From the NCBI GenBank assembly GCA_016710935.1, contig JADJTY010000012.1:682001-746000 (forward strand): a stretch of DNA of 64,000 nucleotides, given 5' to 3'. Below are positions 1 through 9,468 of this stretch, piece after piece. The notes under the pieces are model-generated. The model worked only from the letters and a program-made list of their open reading frames with translations, did no database searches and was not told where the DNA came from. Source of the DNA: Chitinophagaceae bacterium (GTDB lineage Bacteria; Bacteroidota; Bacteroidia; Chitinophagales; Chitinophagaceae). Position 1 is the first letter of the stretch. Every line of letters begins with the position of its first letter. Both the position numbers and the translations under genes were made by a program.

Positions 1-9
1 TCAACCTAC

Positions 10-3000
10 CTACCGCTGAATAATGATCGGGAACACCCCGCTTTCCTTGCTGTTGTATACATACAGGAAGTAAGTGCCGCCCGCTAACCTGCTCAGGTCA
101 AAAGGCAGTATCTGGCCATATACCAGGTTCTTAAATTCATAGTAGGCCATTTCCTGGCCACGTGCATTCACGATCTTAACCCTGAACTCCTTGTACACAT
201 CACTGTTGAACTGCACACTGAACCTGCCCTGGTTTGGATTAGGCCAGATACGGATCGCCTGCTGGAACACATTGTGACGCTCCTTACAATCATTCACCAC
301 GATATTCTCAAAGCGCGTGGTACTGCAACCAGATTGGTTGGTAACGGTATACGTTACACGGTGTACGCCCACACCCGCTGCTGCAGCAGAGAACGTATTG
401 CCGCTTACCCCCGTGCCACTCCAGGTACCACCCGCAGGGGTTGACCTTAAGGTTACGATCGTATCAGTTAAACATACCCTTTGAGGCAGATTGATAAATA
501 CAATGTTGGGTAAAGGATTAACCGTGATCGTAAAGCTTTGGGTTGGTCCGCTACAACTGATACCACCATTGGTAAACGTTGGCGTTACCGTGATCGTGGC
601 CGTTACCGGGTTGATCGTTGGGTTCACTGTTACAAAGCTCGGTATGTTACCAATACCGCTGACTCCAAGCCCGATCGTGGTATTGTTGTTCGTCCAGGTA
701 TACACCGTATTTGCTACAGGGCCGCTGATGGTTACTGCTGCTGTTGCTGCACCGGCACATAGTGTCTGGTTAGCTATCGCATTTACCGCAGGTGTTGGAT
801 TCACCGTGATCGTAAAGCTTACCGGTAATCCGCCACAACCCGTTGAACTTGGCGTTACCGTAATGGTAGCCGTGATAGGCGCTGTGGTATTGTTGGTGGC
901 TGTAAACGATGGTATGTTACCCGTTCCTGATGCCGCCAGACCGATGGCTGTATTGTTATTGGTCCAGCTATACGTTGAGCCCGGAGGTAATCCACTAAAG
1001 GTTATGGCTGTGGTACTGGCTCCGTTACACAGTATCTGGTCCGCCGGCTGGTTAACCCTCGCCGTTGGATTTACCGTGATCGTAAAGCTGCTGGTTGGTC
1101 CACTGCAACTGATACCGCCATTGGTGAACACTGGTGTGATCGTGATCGTAGCTGTTACCGGTGTTGATCCTGTATTGATAGCTGTGAATGATGGTATCGT
1201 GTTGGTACCACTGGCTCCCAGTCCAATGCTGATATTGTTGTTCGTCCAGCTGTACACCGTACCCGCTACAGGGCCTGTAATGGTTACTGCTGCTGTGGCT
1301 GTTCCGTTACATACCGTTTGGTTAGCGATCGTATTTACCGATGGTGTTGGATTTACCGTGATCGTAAACGTTATCGCTGCTCCCGTACACGTGGTGCCAC
1401 CATTGGTATAGGTTGGCGTTACCGTGATCGTAGCTATCTGTGGTATGTTGGTCGTATTGGTGGCTGTGAAGCTCGCTATATTACCCGTACCACTGGCTGC
1501 AAGACCGATCGTGGTGTTGCTGTTGGTCCAGCTATACACCGTACCTGCTACTGCACCGGTAAAGTTCACCGCTGCTGTGGCTGATCCGTTGCACAATACC
1601 TGTGGTAATACCGCATTCACCGTTGGTATCGGGTTCACCGTGATCGTAAACGTGGTTGGTGTGCCCGTGCAGGTTCCGCCTGCATTGGTATAAGATGGGG
1701 TTACCGTTATCGTTGCTGTTATCGGTGCTCCCGAGGCATTGGTTGATACAAAGTTCAGGTTGCCAGTTCCGCTTGCCGCAAGGCCAATGGCTGTGTTGCT
1801 GTTGGTCCAGTTATATACCGTACCCGCTACTGCTCCTGTAAAGGCCTGCGTAACCGTGGCTCCAGCACATACTGTCTGGTTAGCTACAGGGTTAACCGTT
1901 GGTATCGGATTAACCGTGATCGTAAACGTTATCGGTGTGCCGGGACAGGTTATTGTATTGGTATAGTTCGGCGTTACCGTAATGGTAGCTACCTGCGGTG
2001 TGGTGCCGGCATTCACCGCCGTGAACGACGCTATATTGCCTGCACCGGAGGCTGCAAGCCCAATGCTGGTATTGTTATTGGTCCAGTTATAGATCGTGCC
2101 GGGTACACTGCCTGTAAAGTTAACCGCAGCTGTATTGGATCCTGCACACAATACCTGGCCCGCTACAGGGTTAACCGTTGGTGTAGGATTAACCACGATG
2201 ATAAAGGTTTGTGATGCACCCGTACACGTAATGCCACCATTGTTATATACCGGTGTTACCGTAATGATCGCTGTTACAGGGGATAAACCCGTGTTTACCG
2301 CTGTGAAACTCTGTATATTACCCGTGCCATTAGCTGCCAGGCCAATGGATGGCTCACTGTTAACCCAGGCAAATGACAGCGATCCTGTAGGCCCTGTTGT
2401 TGGACTGGTAAAGTTGATCACCGCTGTTGGTGAACCGTTACACAATATCTGGCTCGCTACAGGATTCACAATTGGTGTTGGATTAACCGTAATGGTAAAG
2501 CTAACAGGCAGACCAGGACAACCTCCTAAAACAGGTGTTACCGTTATGGTTGCTGATATAGGCCCGTTGGTGGCATTGGTAGTTACAAAAGGCAATATAT
2601 CGCCCGTACCACTGGCTGCAAGGCCAATGCCTGTATTGCTGTTCGTCCAGTTGTAGGTTGAGCCCGGGGTACCATTAAAGGTAATGAGTGCCGTAGTTAC
2701 GCCATTGCAATATACTTTGTTGCTTACCGGTGTAACAACCGGTGTTGGATTAACCAGCACTGTGGCCGTGATCGGTGCACCCACACAACCACCGGTTGTT
2801 GGTATAATGGTAAAGGTTACTGTTACCGGGAATGGATTGGTACTGGCTAAAGTACCGCTGATATCACCCGAACCGCTGGCTGCAATACCACTTACCGTTG
2901 CGGTATTATTGCGGGTCCAGTTAAATACCGTTCCGGGAATACTGCCCGACAGTACGATCGTAGTGATCGCAGTTCCTGAACAGATCGTCTGACTTGAAGG

Positions 3001-6000
3001 TGTAGCCACTGCATTGGGTGCCGGATTAACCAGTACCGTTGCAGTGATCGGCGCACCCGCACAACCGTTTGCTGTTGGTGTAATGGTAAAGGTTACCAAT
3101 ACCGGGGCTAAGGTTGTATTAACCAATGTTCCGCTGATATTGCCCGAACCATTGGATGGTATACCCGTTACGGTTACCGTATTGTCCCTTGTCCAGTTAT
3201 ACGTTGTTCCGCTTACTGTTCCGCTCAATACGATCGTAGTGATCGGGCTGCCGGTACATACCGTTTGTGATGCCGGTGTAGCAACCGCTGTTGGCGTTGG
3301 GTTAACTACCACCGTTGCCGTGATTGAAGGACCCGTGCAGGTTACTCCACCATTGGTAAAGCTTGGTGTAATCGTAAAGGTTACTGTTACCGGTGCCGTT
3401 GTTGTATTGGTCAGTGTGCCAAGTATGTCTCCTGCACCGCTGGCTGCAATACCCGTTGCTGTTACTGTATTATCTCTTGTCCACGTAAAGGTTGTTCCCG
3501 TTACTGCACTTGATAACACGATCGGTGTGATCGCAATACCGGAACAAACTGCCTGTGATGCCGGTGTAGCTATAGCATTAGGTATCGGGTTCACCAGTAC
3601 CGTTGCAGTAATAGCAGGTCCTGCACAACCATTGGCAGATGGTATAATGGTAAAGGTTACCAGTTCAGGAGCTGTGCTCGTAACAGCATTGGTAAGCGTA
3701 CCGCTGATAGGAGTTCCTGATCCGCTGGCTGGTATCCCCAATACATCTACCAGGTTATCCCTGGTCCAGGTATAGGTCGTTCCTGCCACTGCTCCTGTCA
3801 GCACGATCGGTGTGATCGCTGATCCCGAACAGATCGTCTGGCTGGCAGGTGTTGCCACCGCATTGGGTGTTGGGTTAACCAATACCGTTGCGGTAATGGG
3901 TGCTCCAAAACAACCATTGGCTTCCGGTGTAATGGTAAAGGTTACCGTTATCGGGGCATTGGTGGTATTGACCAATGTGCCAATAATATCTCCAACGCCA
4001 TTGGCCGGTATAGTACCCGTTACTGCCACGGTATTATCCCTGGTCCAGTTAAACACGGTTGCTGCTACATTGCCCGTTAATACGACCGGTGTGATCGCAT
4101 TGCCCGAACAGATCGTCTGGCTGGCTGGTGTTGCTACTGCATTTGGTGTTGGATTAACGATCACTGTTGCAAGCACTGTTGCTCCTGTACAGGTGATACC
4201 GCCATTGGTATAGGTTGGTATGATCGTAAATGTTACCGTTACCGGGGCAAAAGTGGTATTGGTTAATGTACCACTGATATCGCCTGCGCCGCTGGCAGCA
4301 ATACCCGTTACGGCTACCGTATTATCTCTTGTCCAGTTAAACACCGTACCCACCACATTGCCTGTTATCACGATAGGTGTGATCGGTGTTGCAGAGCAAA
4401 TGGTCTGGTTTGCAGGTAAAGCCACTGCATTAGGTGTTGGGTTAACGATCACCGTGGCCGTGATGGATGGGCCCAAACAGGTTACTCCGCCATTGGTATA
4501 GCTTGGTGTGATCGTAAAGGTTACGGTTACAGGTGCATTGGTGGCATTGGTTAATGTACCACTGATGTCTCCGGTGCCGCTGGTTGCAATACCGAATACA
4601 GGCCCGCCCAAAAGCGTTCCGTTATTGCGGGTCCAGTTAAATACCGTACCCGAAACATTACCTGTCAGTACGATCGTGGTGATCGCAGTTCCATTGCAAA
4701 TACTCTGGCTGGCAGGTGTGGCCACTGCATTAGGTGTTGGGTTAACCGTAATGCTGAAGCTGCTTGGCGTACCCACGCAACTTACACCGCCATTGGTAAA
4801 CGTTGGTGTTACTGTAATGGTTCCTGTAATAGGCACATTGGTTGTATTGGTTGCCGTAAACGTTGGCAATGAATTACCCGAACCGCTGGCGCCAAGGCCT
4901 ATCGAAATATCATTATTGGTCCAGCTGTAGGTGGTTACACCACCCGTAGCTGTTGTTGAGAAATTATATGTGCCGGTTGTTTGTACATCGCCGTTGCAAA
5001 CAAATGCATTGGCCGGTACTGTTACCGTTGGGGTTGGGTTCACTGTTATAGTGAATGATGTTGGGGTACCCGTACAAACTGTACCAGCAATATAGGTTAT
5101 CACAACCTGGCCATTGCCTGATTGTACACCTGCTGTGGTTACACCTGCTGTTACGCCTCCGGTATAAGATGAACCTCCGCCGCCACCGCCGCCAGCTCCT
5201 TTTGAGTTGCCTGCGCAGCCTGTTGTACCGGCCGAACCGCCGCCACCACCGCCGCCGCCAAGCTGGCCACCGCCGCCGCCGCCGCCGCCTACTACTGAAG
5301 GCTGTGATGAGCAGCAACAAGCCTGTCCACCGCCACCTACACCACCAATTTCAGTTGCTGTAGCAACGCCTGGTTGACCAAGGAAGCCTGCACAGCCTAT
5401 TCCGGCTGCTCCCAATGCTCCCTGTACGCTGGCTGCATTGCCGCCAAATCCGCCACCGGCTACTCCGGATGACTGAGCTGAGTTGTTACCATTTTGGCCT
5501 ACGCCGCCGCCGCCTATACCGCCGTCGCCGCCTATACCACCTGTTCCGCCTCCTTCATGACAACCGCCGCGGCCGCCACCACCACCGCCACCGGCAGTGA
5601 TAACACGGTTGGCAACACCTACTCCGCCTGCTCTTACATCTGAGGCACCGCCTCCACCACCCGCATTCACGGATCCTCCATTTGCTCCTCCGTTAAATCC
5701 TCCTGCAGGTGAAGCTCCCTGGCCTCCTACAAATATATTCAATACCTGGCCCGGTACTACTGCCAGTGTTCCTGTTGCTGATGCTCCAAGGCCTCCGGCT
5801 CCGCCAAGTACGGAATTTCCGCCTATTGCACCGGTTCCGCCCTGTGCCCCTAAGGCTGTAATATTTATTGATGTTACGCCTGCAGGTACCGTGAAGGTTT
5901 GCATACCACCGGTAAAGTTGAAGGTAGCTGAACCCGGTCCGCCGCCGCCATTAGTATAGCTTGGTGTTACTGTTACCGTTGCTGTTACTGGTGCCGTACC

Positions 6001-9000
6001 GGCATTAATGGCATTAAAGCTGGCAATATTACCCACACCACTGGCTGCAAGGCCAATAGATGGATCACTGTTTACCCAGTTAAATACTGTTCCCGGAGGC
6101 GCTGTTACAGAACCCGTAAAAATTACAGGGGCTGTTGGTGCTCCGTTACAAACCACCTGGTTAGCAGGCTGGTTTACATCAGGTATTGGGTTAATCAGCA
6201 CTGTTGCTGTTATTGGTGTACCCGTGCAGGTTACTCCTGCATTGGTATAGCTTGGGGTTATCGTAAAGGTTACCGTTATCGGTGTATTGGTAAGGTTGGT
6301 TAATGTACCGCTGATATCACCAGCACCACTGGCTGCAATACCCGTTACTATTGGATTATCCCTGGTCCAGTTAAATACTGTACCCGGTACCGTGCCACTG
6401 TTAACGATGGTTGTAATGGCTGAGCCGCTGCAAATCGTTTGTGCTGCAGGGGTAGCTGTTGCGTTTGGTGTGGGGTTAACCGTATAAGTAAAGGTCTTAG
6501 AAGGGCCGGTACAGGTTGTACCGCCCGAACAGGAAACAAGTGTTGAAACTTCCGCAGGACTTAATGCCCGGTTAAATATTTTAAATTCATCCATTTGTCC
6601 CCCGGCAAGAAAACCGGCTGATGTTCCCCAAGTGCCAACACGAAAATCTGTACCGGAGATATTCACCGCTCCTTGTGCTACTGTATTTGAAAGTACTCCA
6701 TCAAGATATGCCTTGATGTTTCCGACAACAGGATCGTAAACAAAGGTACTCGTATGAGCTGCGGCCACTGCAGCACCATTTATCTGAACATCATTTACAG
6801 GCCCTCTGAGAACAAGGTTCCCGGGACCAGCAATTCCGTTATGAAAGCAACGGAAACTACCCGCAGCAGGATCTCCAAAAAGGTAAAGGGCAGATCCAGT
6901 TGCAGTATTGACATTTGCCAGTTTGAAGGATATGGTCCAGGCTCCTGCACCTAAACTGGTATTCCATCCAGTACTTACATAATCTGTTGTACCTGACCCT
7001 CCGCTTGCAATCAGTGAGCCGGAACCACACAAACCCGGAGCTCCCTGGGACATAGCTCCGTTGATAGTTGCAGTAGCAGTTCCTGCCGGTGGCGCAGAGG
7101 CTAAATTAGGAACAGTTATACCAGAACCATCAAATTTATAATATAGTATTTCCGGTATTGGTGAACCCACTGTGGAAGGCGTTACAGTAACCGTTGCCAC
7201 TTTAGGCGTAGTTCCTGCATTGGTTGCCGTAAAGCTCGCTATATCACCCGTACCACTGGCTGCAAGGCCAATAGTAGGATCACTGTTTGTCCAGTTAAAT
7301 ACCGTACCCGCTACTGCACCTGTAAAGGTTACCGGCGCTGTTGGCGCCCCGTTACAAACCACCTGGTTGGCAGGCTGGTTAACATCCGGTGTTGGGTTAA
7401 CCGTTACCGTAGCTGTTACAGGTGTACCCGAACAGCCATTAGCCGTTGGCGTTATGGTGAATGTCACCGTTATTGGTGCATTGGTTGTATTGGTTAAAGT
7501 ACCGCTGATATCGCCTGCACCGCTGGCAGCAATACCCGTTACGGTTCCTGTATTATCTCTTGTCCAGTTATACACTACACCCGCTACTGCATTGCCTGTT
7601 ATTACAATGGTTGTAATTGGCGTTGCAGAACATACCGTTTGGCTTGCAGGTGTTGCCACTGCGGTTGGGGTTGGGTTAACCAATACTGTTGCAGTAATGG
7701 CTGTACCCGGACAACCGTTAGCTGTTGGGGTAATCGTAAAGGTTACCGTTATAGGAGTCGTGGTGGTATTGGTTAATGCGCCACTGATATTACCAGCACC
7801 GCTGGCGGCAATACCCGTTACCGTTGCTGCATTATCTCTTGTCCAGTTATACACGGCACCCGCAACATTGCCACTTAAAGCAATGGTTGTAATGGTTGCA
7901 CCTGAGCAAATCGTTTGACTGGCAGGCGCTGCTACCGCATTAGGTGTTGGGTTAACCAGCACCGTGGCAGTTACAGGCGTGCCCGGACAACCATTAGCCA
8001 TTGGGGTTATGGTAAAGGTTACTGTTACCGGTGTGTTTAATGTATTGGTTAAAGTACCGCTGATATTACCAGCACCGCTGGCTGCAATACCGGTTACGGT
8101 TCCTGTATTATCTCTTGTCCAGTTGTATACTACACCCGCTACTGCATTGCCGGTTATTACAATAGGTGCAATGGCTACGCCAGAACATCTTGTTTGCGAA
8201 GCCGGTGTGGCCACTGCTGTTGGTGTTGGGTTAACGGTATAAGTAAAGGTTCTTGGTGTACCCGTACAGGTAACACCGGTAGCACTGCCTGTTACTGTTA
8301 TCTCCCATCCGCCATTGAAATTACCAAAATCGCCAACCAGGTCGTCCATTACATATAGCGACCAGGTTCCGTTTGCTATGGCACCGTTAAATACAGAAAG
8401 TGCCGAACCGCCCAAAGGTGCTGGTGCCGGTGCATTAAACACATCGCCGGTTCCATTATTGGTTGGCTGAAAAGTGCCAGTTACTATTGCGGTTGAGAAT
8501 GGCAACGGGGAAACTGCTGCATCATCTAAAGTAAGTGTTATCCCTGTAACTCCCGGGCTGCCTCCACCAATATCAGACATGATTATTGCATTTTGCCCAC
8601 CGGGGCCAACGAGTAACACATCAATGTCTCTGGGGAAAGTATGATTTATATTATTAAGTTTTACAGTAACATTGGTAACCGCACCTGTAATACCCGATAC
8701 CACAATATTTGAAGGATATGGTGTTGAAGGACCAGAATCTGTTCCTGGTTGCCCTGCAGGTATCAAAATAGGGGTTGTGTTACTAAATGTAACCGGTACA
8801 GCCGGGCCACCACCACTGGAGTAGGAAGGTGTTACCGTAACTGTAGATACAACCGGTGCTGCCGTTGCATTAGTTGCAATAAAGCTGGCAATGTTACCCG
8901 CACCACTGGCTGCAAGGCCAATAGATGGATCACTGTTTGTCCAGTTAAATACCGTACCCGGAGGTGTTGTTACCGAACCGGTAAAGGTCACCGCAGCTGT

Positions 9001-9453
9001 TGGTGCGCCATTACATACCACCTGGTTGGCAGGCTGGTTTACATCCGGTGTTGGGTTAACGGTTACCGTTGCTGTTATGGATGCACCTACACAAGTACCT
9101 GAAGTTGGCGTAATGGTAAAGGTTACCGTAATGGGTATATTGGTTAAGTTGGTTAATGTACCGCTGATATCACCTGATCCACTGGCCGCAATACCGGTTA
9201 CAATAGGATTATCCCTTGTCCAGTTATAGGTTGTTGCGGCAATCGGGCTGCCGCTCAATACAATATTTGTGATAGCTGTACCGGAACAGGTTGTTTGAGA
9301 TGCCGGTGTAGCTGTAGCTGTTGGTGTACCCAGTATATTCAGGGTTACATCGCCCGGATTTGGCAAATTATATTGTATGCCCCAGCTAAGCCCGGCTGGT
9401 AAAGCAGGGTAAAGGATGCTGGCAAAGGTTCCCACCAGGGTGGTGGATGTCAT
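10..9453 (-). CDS. C-terminal part of giant T9SS-secreted PKD-like repeat adhesin
   Basis: Extracellular surface or adhesin protein of 3,147 residues. I count 24 PKD-like units, each opening with an NPTP...CSG or CNG motif and carrying an NWTRDN or WTNSN core, with usually two Cys per unit. Twelve units are of the TRD type (1, 3-5, 7, 10-16) and twelve of the TN type (2, 6, 8, 9, 17-24). Three units hold inserted domains: a P-domain-like jelly roll (about residues 212-394), a LamG-like domain (about 762-975) and an ALK/LTK-type glycine-rich domain (about 1165-1458). The last 80 or so residues (WPNPNQGRFSVQF ... GGTYFLYV) are a type A T9SS sorting domain, so export is by type IX secretion. There is no signal peptide here: it lies on the upstream frame (9469-12876), which is in the same phase and separated only by one TGA. 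The ATG at the start is therefore probably an internal codon of a 4,288-codon gene. Ligand unknown. Confidence 0.9.
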   Translation of the reverse strand: MTSTTLVGTFASILYPALPAGLSWGIQYNLPNPGDVTLNILGTPTATATPASQTTCSGTAITNIVLSGSPIAATTYNWTRDNPIVTGIAASGSGDISGTLTNLTNIPITVTFTITPTSGTCVGASITATVTVNPTPDVNQPANQVVCNGAPTAAVTFTGSVTTPPGTVFNWTNSDPSIGLAASGAGNIASFIATNATAAPVVSTVTVTPSYSSGGGPAVPVTFSNTTPILIPAGQPGTDSGPSTPYPSNIVVSGITGAVTNVTVKLNNINHTFPRDIDVLLVGPGGQNAIIMSDIGGGSPGVTGITLTLDDAAVSPLPFSTAIVTGTFQPTNNGTGDVFNAPAPAPLGGSALSVFNGAIANGTWSLYVMDDLVGDFGNFNGGWEITVTGSATGVTCTGTPRTFTYTVNPTPTAVATPASQTRCSGVAIAPIVITGNAVAGVVYNWTRDNTGTVTGIAASGAGNISGTLTNTLNTPVTVTFTITPMANGCPGTPVTATVLVNPTPNAVAAPASQTICSGATITTIALSGNVAGAVYNWTRDNAATVTGIAASGAGNISGALTNTTTTPITVTFTITPTANGCPGTAITATVLVNPTPTAVATPASQTVCSATPITTIVITGNAVAGVVYNWTRDNTGTVTGIAASGAGDISGTLTNTTNAPITVTFTITPTANGCSGTPVTATVTVNPTPDVNQPANQVVCNGAPTAPVTFTGAVAGTVFNWTNSDPTIGLAASGTGDIASFTATNAGTTPKVATVTVTPSTVGSPIPEILYYKFDGSGITVPNLASAPPAGTATATINGAMSQGAPGLCGSGSLIASGGSGTTDYVSTGWNTSLGAGAWTISFKLANVNTATGSALYLFGDPAAGSFRCFHNGIAGPGNLVLRGPVNDVQINGAAVAAAHTSTFVYDPVVGNIKAYLDGVLSNTVAQGAVNISGTDFRVGTWGTSAGFLAGGQMDEFKIFNRALSPAEVSTLVSCSGGTTCTGPSKTFTYTVNPTPNATATPAAQTICSGSAITTIVNSGTVPGTVFNWTRDNPIVTGIAASGAGDISGTLTNLTNTPITVTFTITPSYTNAGVTCTGTPITATVLINPIPDVNQPANQVVCNGAPTAPVIFTGSVTAPPGTVFNWVNSDPSIGLAASGVGNIASFNAINAGTAPVTATVTVTPSYTNGGGGPGSATFNFTGGMQTFTVPAGVTSINITALGAQGGTGAIGGNSVLGGAGGLGASATGTLAVVPGQVLNIFVGGQGASPAGGFNGGANGGSVNAGGGGGASDVRAGGVGVANRVITAGGGGGGGRGGCHEGGGTGGIGGDGGIGGGGVGQNGNNSAQSSGVAGGGFGGNAASVQGALGAAGIGCAGFLGQPGVATATEIGGVGGGGQACCCSSQPSVVGGGGGGGGQLGGGGGGGGSAGTTGCAGNSKGAGGGGGGGSSYTGGVTAGVTTAGVQSGNGQVVITYIAGTVCTGTPTSFTITVNPTPTVTVPANAFVCNGDVQTTGTYNFSTTATGGVTTYSWTNNDISIGLGASGSGNSLPTFTATNTTNVPITGTITVTPTFTNGGVSCVGTPSSFSITVNPTPNAVATPASQSICNGTAITTIVLTGNVSGTVFNWTRNNGTLLGGPVFGIATSGTGDISGTLTNATNAPVTVTFTITPSYTNGGVTCLGPSITATVIVNPTPNAVALPANQTICSATPITPIVITGNVVGTVFNWTRDNTVAVTGIAASGAGDISGTLTNTTFAPVTVTFTIIPTYTNGGITCTGATVLATVIVNPTPNAVATPASQTICSGNAITPVVLTGNVAATVFNWTRDNTVAVTGTIPANGVGDIIGTLVNTTNAPITVTFTITPEANGCFGAPITATVLVNPTPNAVATPASQTICSGSAITPIVLTGAVAGTTYTWTRDNLVDVLGIPASGSGTPISGTLTNAVTSTAPELVTFTIIPSANGCAGPAITATVLVNPIPNAIATPASQAVCSGIAITPIVLSSAVTGTTFTWTRDNTVTATGIAASGAGDILGTLTNTTTAPVTVTFTITPSFTNGGVTCTGPSITATVVVNPTPTAVATPASQTVCTGSPITTIVLSGTVSGTTYNWTRDNTVTVTGIPSNGSGNISGTLVNTTLAPVLVTFTITPTANGCAGAPITATVLVNPAPNAVATPSSQTICSGTAITTIVLSGSIPGTVFNWTRNNTATVSGIAASGSGDISGTLASTNPFPVTVTFTIIPTTGGCVGAPITATVLVNPTPVVTPVSNKVYCNGVTTALITFNGTPGSTYNWTNSNTGIGLAASGTGDILPFVTTNATNGPISATITVTPVLGGCPGLPVSFTITVNPTPIVNPVASQILCNGSPTAVINFTSPTTGPTGSLSFAWVNSEPSIGLAANGTGNIQSFTAVNTGLSPVTAIITVTPVYNNGGITCTGASQTFIIVVNPTPTVNPVAGQVLCAGSNTAAVNFTGSVPGTIYNWTNNNTSIGLAASGAGNIASFTAVNAGTTPQVATITVTPNYTNTITCPGTPITFTITVNPIPTVNPVANQTVCAGATVTQAFTGAVAGTVYNWTNSNTAIGLAASGTGNLNFVSTNASGAPITATITVTPSYTNAGGTCTGTPTTFTITVNPIPTVNAVLPQVLCNGSATAAVNFTGAVAGTVYSWTNSNTTIGLAASGTGNIASFTATNTTNIPQIATITVTPTYTNGGTTCTGAAITFTITVNPTPSVNTIANQTVCNGTATAAVTITGPVAGTVYSWTNNNISIGLGASGTNTIPSFTAINTGSTPVTATITITPVFTNGGISCSGPTSSFTITVNPTARVNQPADQILCNGASTTAITFSGLPPGSTYSWTNNNTAIGLAASGTGNIPSFTATNNTTAPITATITVTPSSTGCGGLPVSFTITVNPTPAVNAIANQTLCAGAATAAVTISGPVANTVYTWTNNNTTIGLGVSGIGNIPSFVTVNPTINPVTATITVTPTFTNGGISCSGPTQSFTITVNPLPNIVFINLPQRVCLTDTIVTLRSTPAGGTWSGTGVSGNTFSAAAAGVGVHRVTYTVTNQSGCSTTRFENIVVNDCKERHNVFQQAIRIWPNPNQGRFSVQFNSDVYKEFRVKIVNARGQEMAYYEFKNLVYGQILPFDLSRLAGGTYFLYVYNSKESGVFPIIIQR
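510..9330 (-). repeat. Array of 24 PKD-like coding repeats
   Basis: Protein-level repeats of about 80-100 residues (roughly 240-300 bp) encoded head to tail. DNA copies are similar enough that short blocks recur many times (for example the complement of TTAACCGTGATCGTAAA). Long open frames on the opposite strand in this stretch come from the repeat composition and are not genes. Such arrays can expand or contract by recombination and are easily collapsed in assembly, so the copy number here is only as good as the assembly. Confidence 0.85.
5160..5600 (-). repeat. Glycine-codon (GGC/GGT) low-complexity tract
   Basis: Dense CCG/CCA triplets on the plus strand, best seen at 5229-5291, encode runs of up to eight glycines in the glycine-rich domain of the adhesin. 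The runs are interrupted by motifs typical of the ALK/LTK glycine-rich domain family (GGGGGASDVR, RVITAGGGG, GGGGGSSY). The G-rich coding strand could form quadruplexes and the triplet runs could slip, but triplet slippage would keep the frame. Confidence 0.7.
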
Positions 9454-9468
9454 AATTTTAAATGACTG

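Noticed and set aside
491..9229. Many plus-strand open frames opposite the adhesin (up to 306 codons)
   Set aside because: They are repetitive Val/Ala/Pro-rich shadows of the PKD repeat codons, without signal peptides or domains.
510..9330. CRISPR or satellite array
   Set aside because: The repeats are coding, of protein-domain length and diverged, with no constant spacer pattern.
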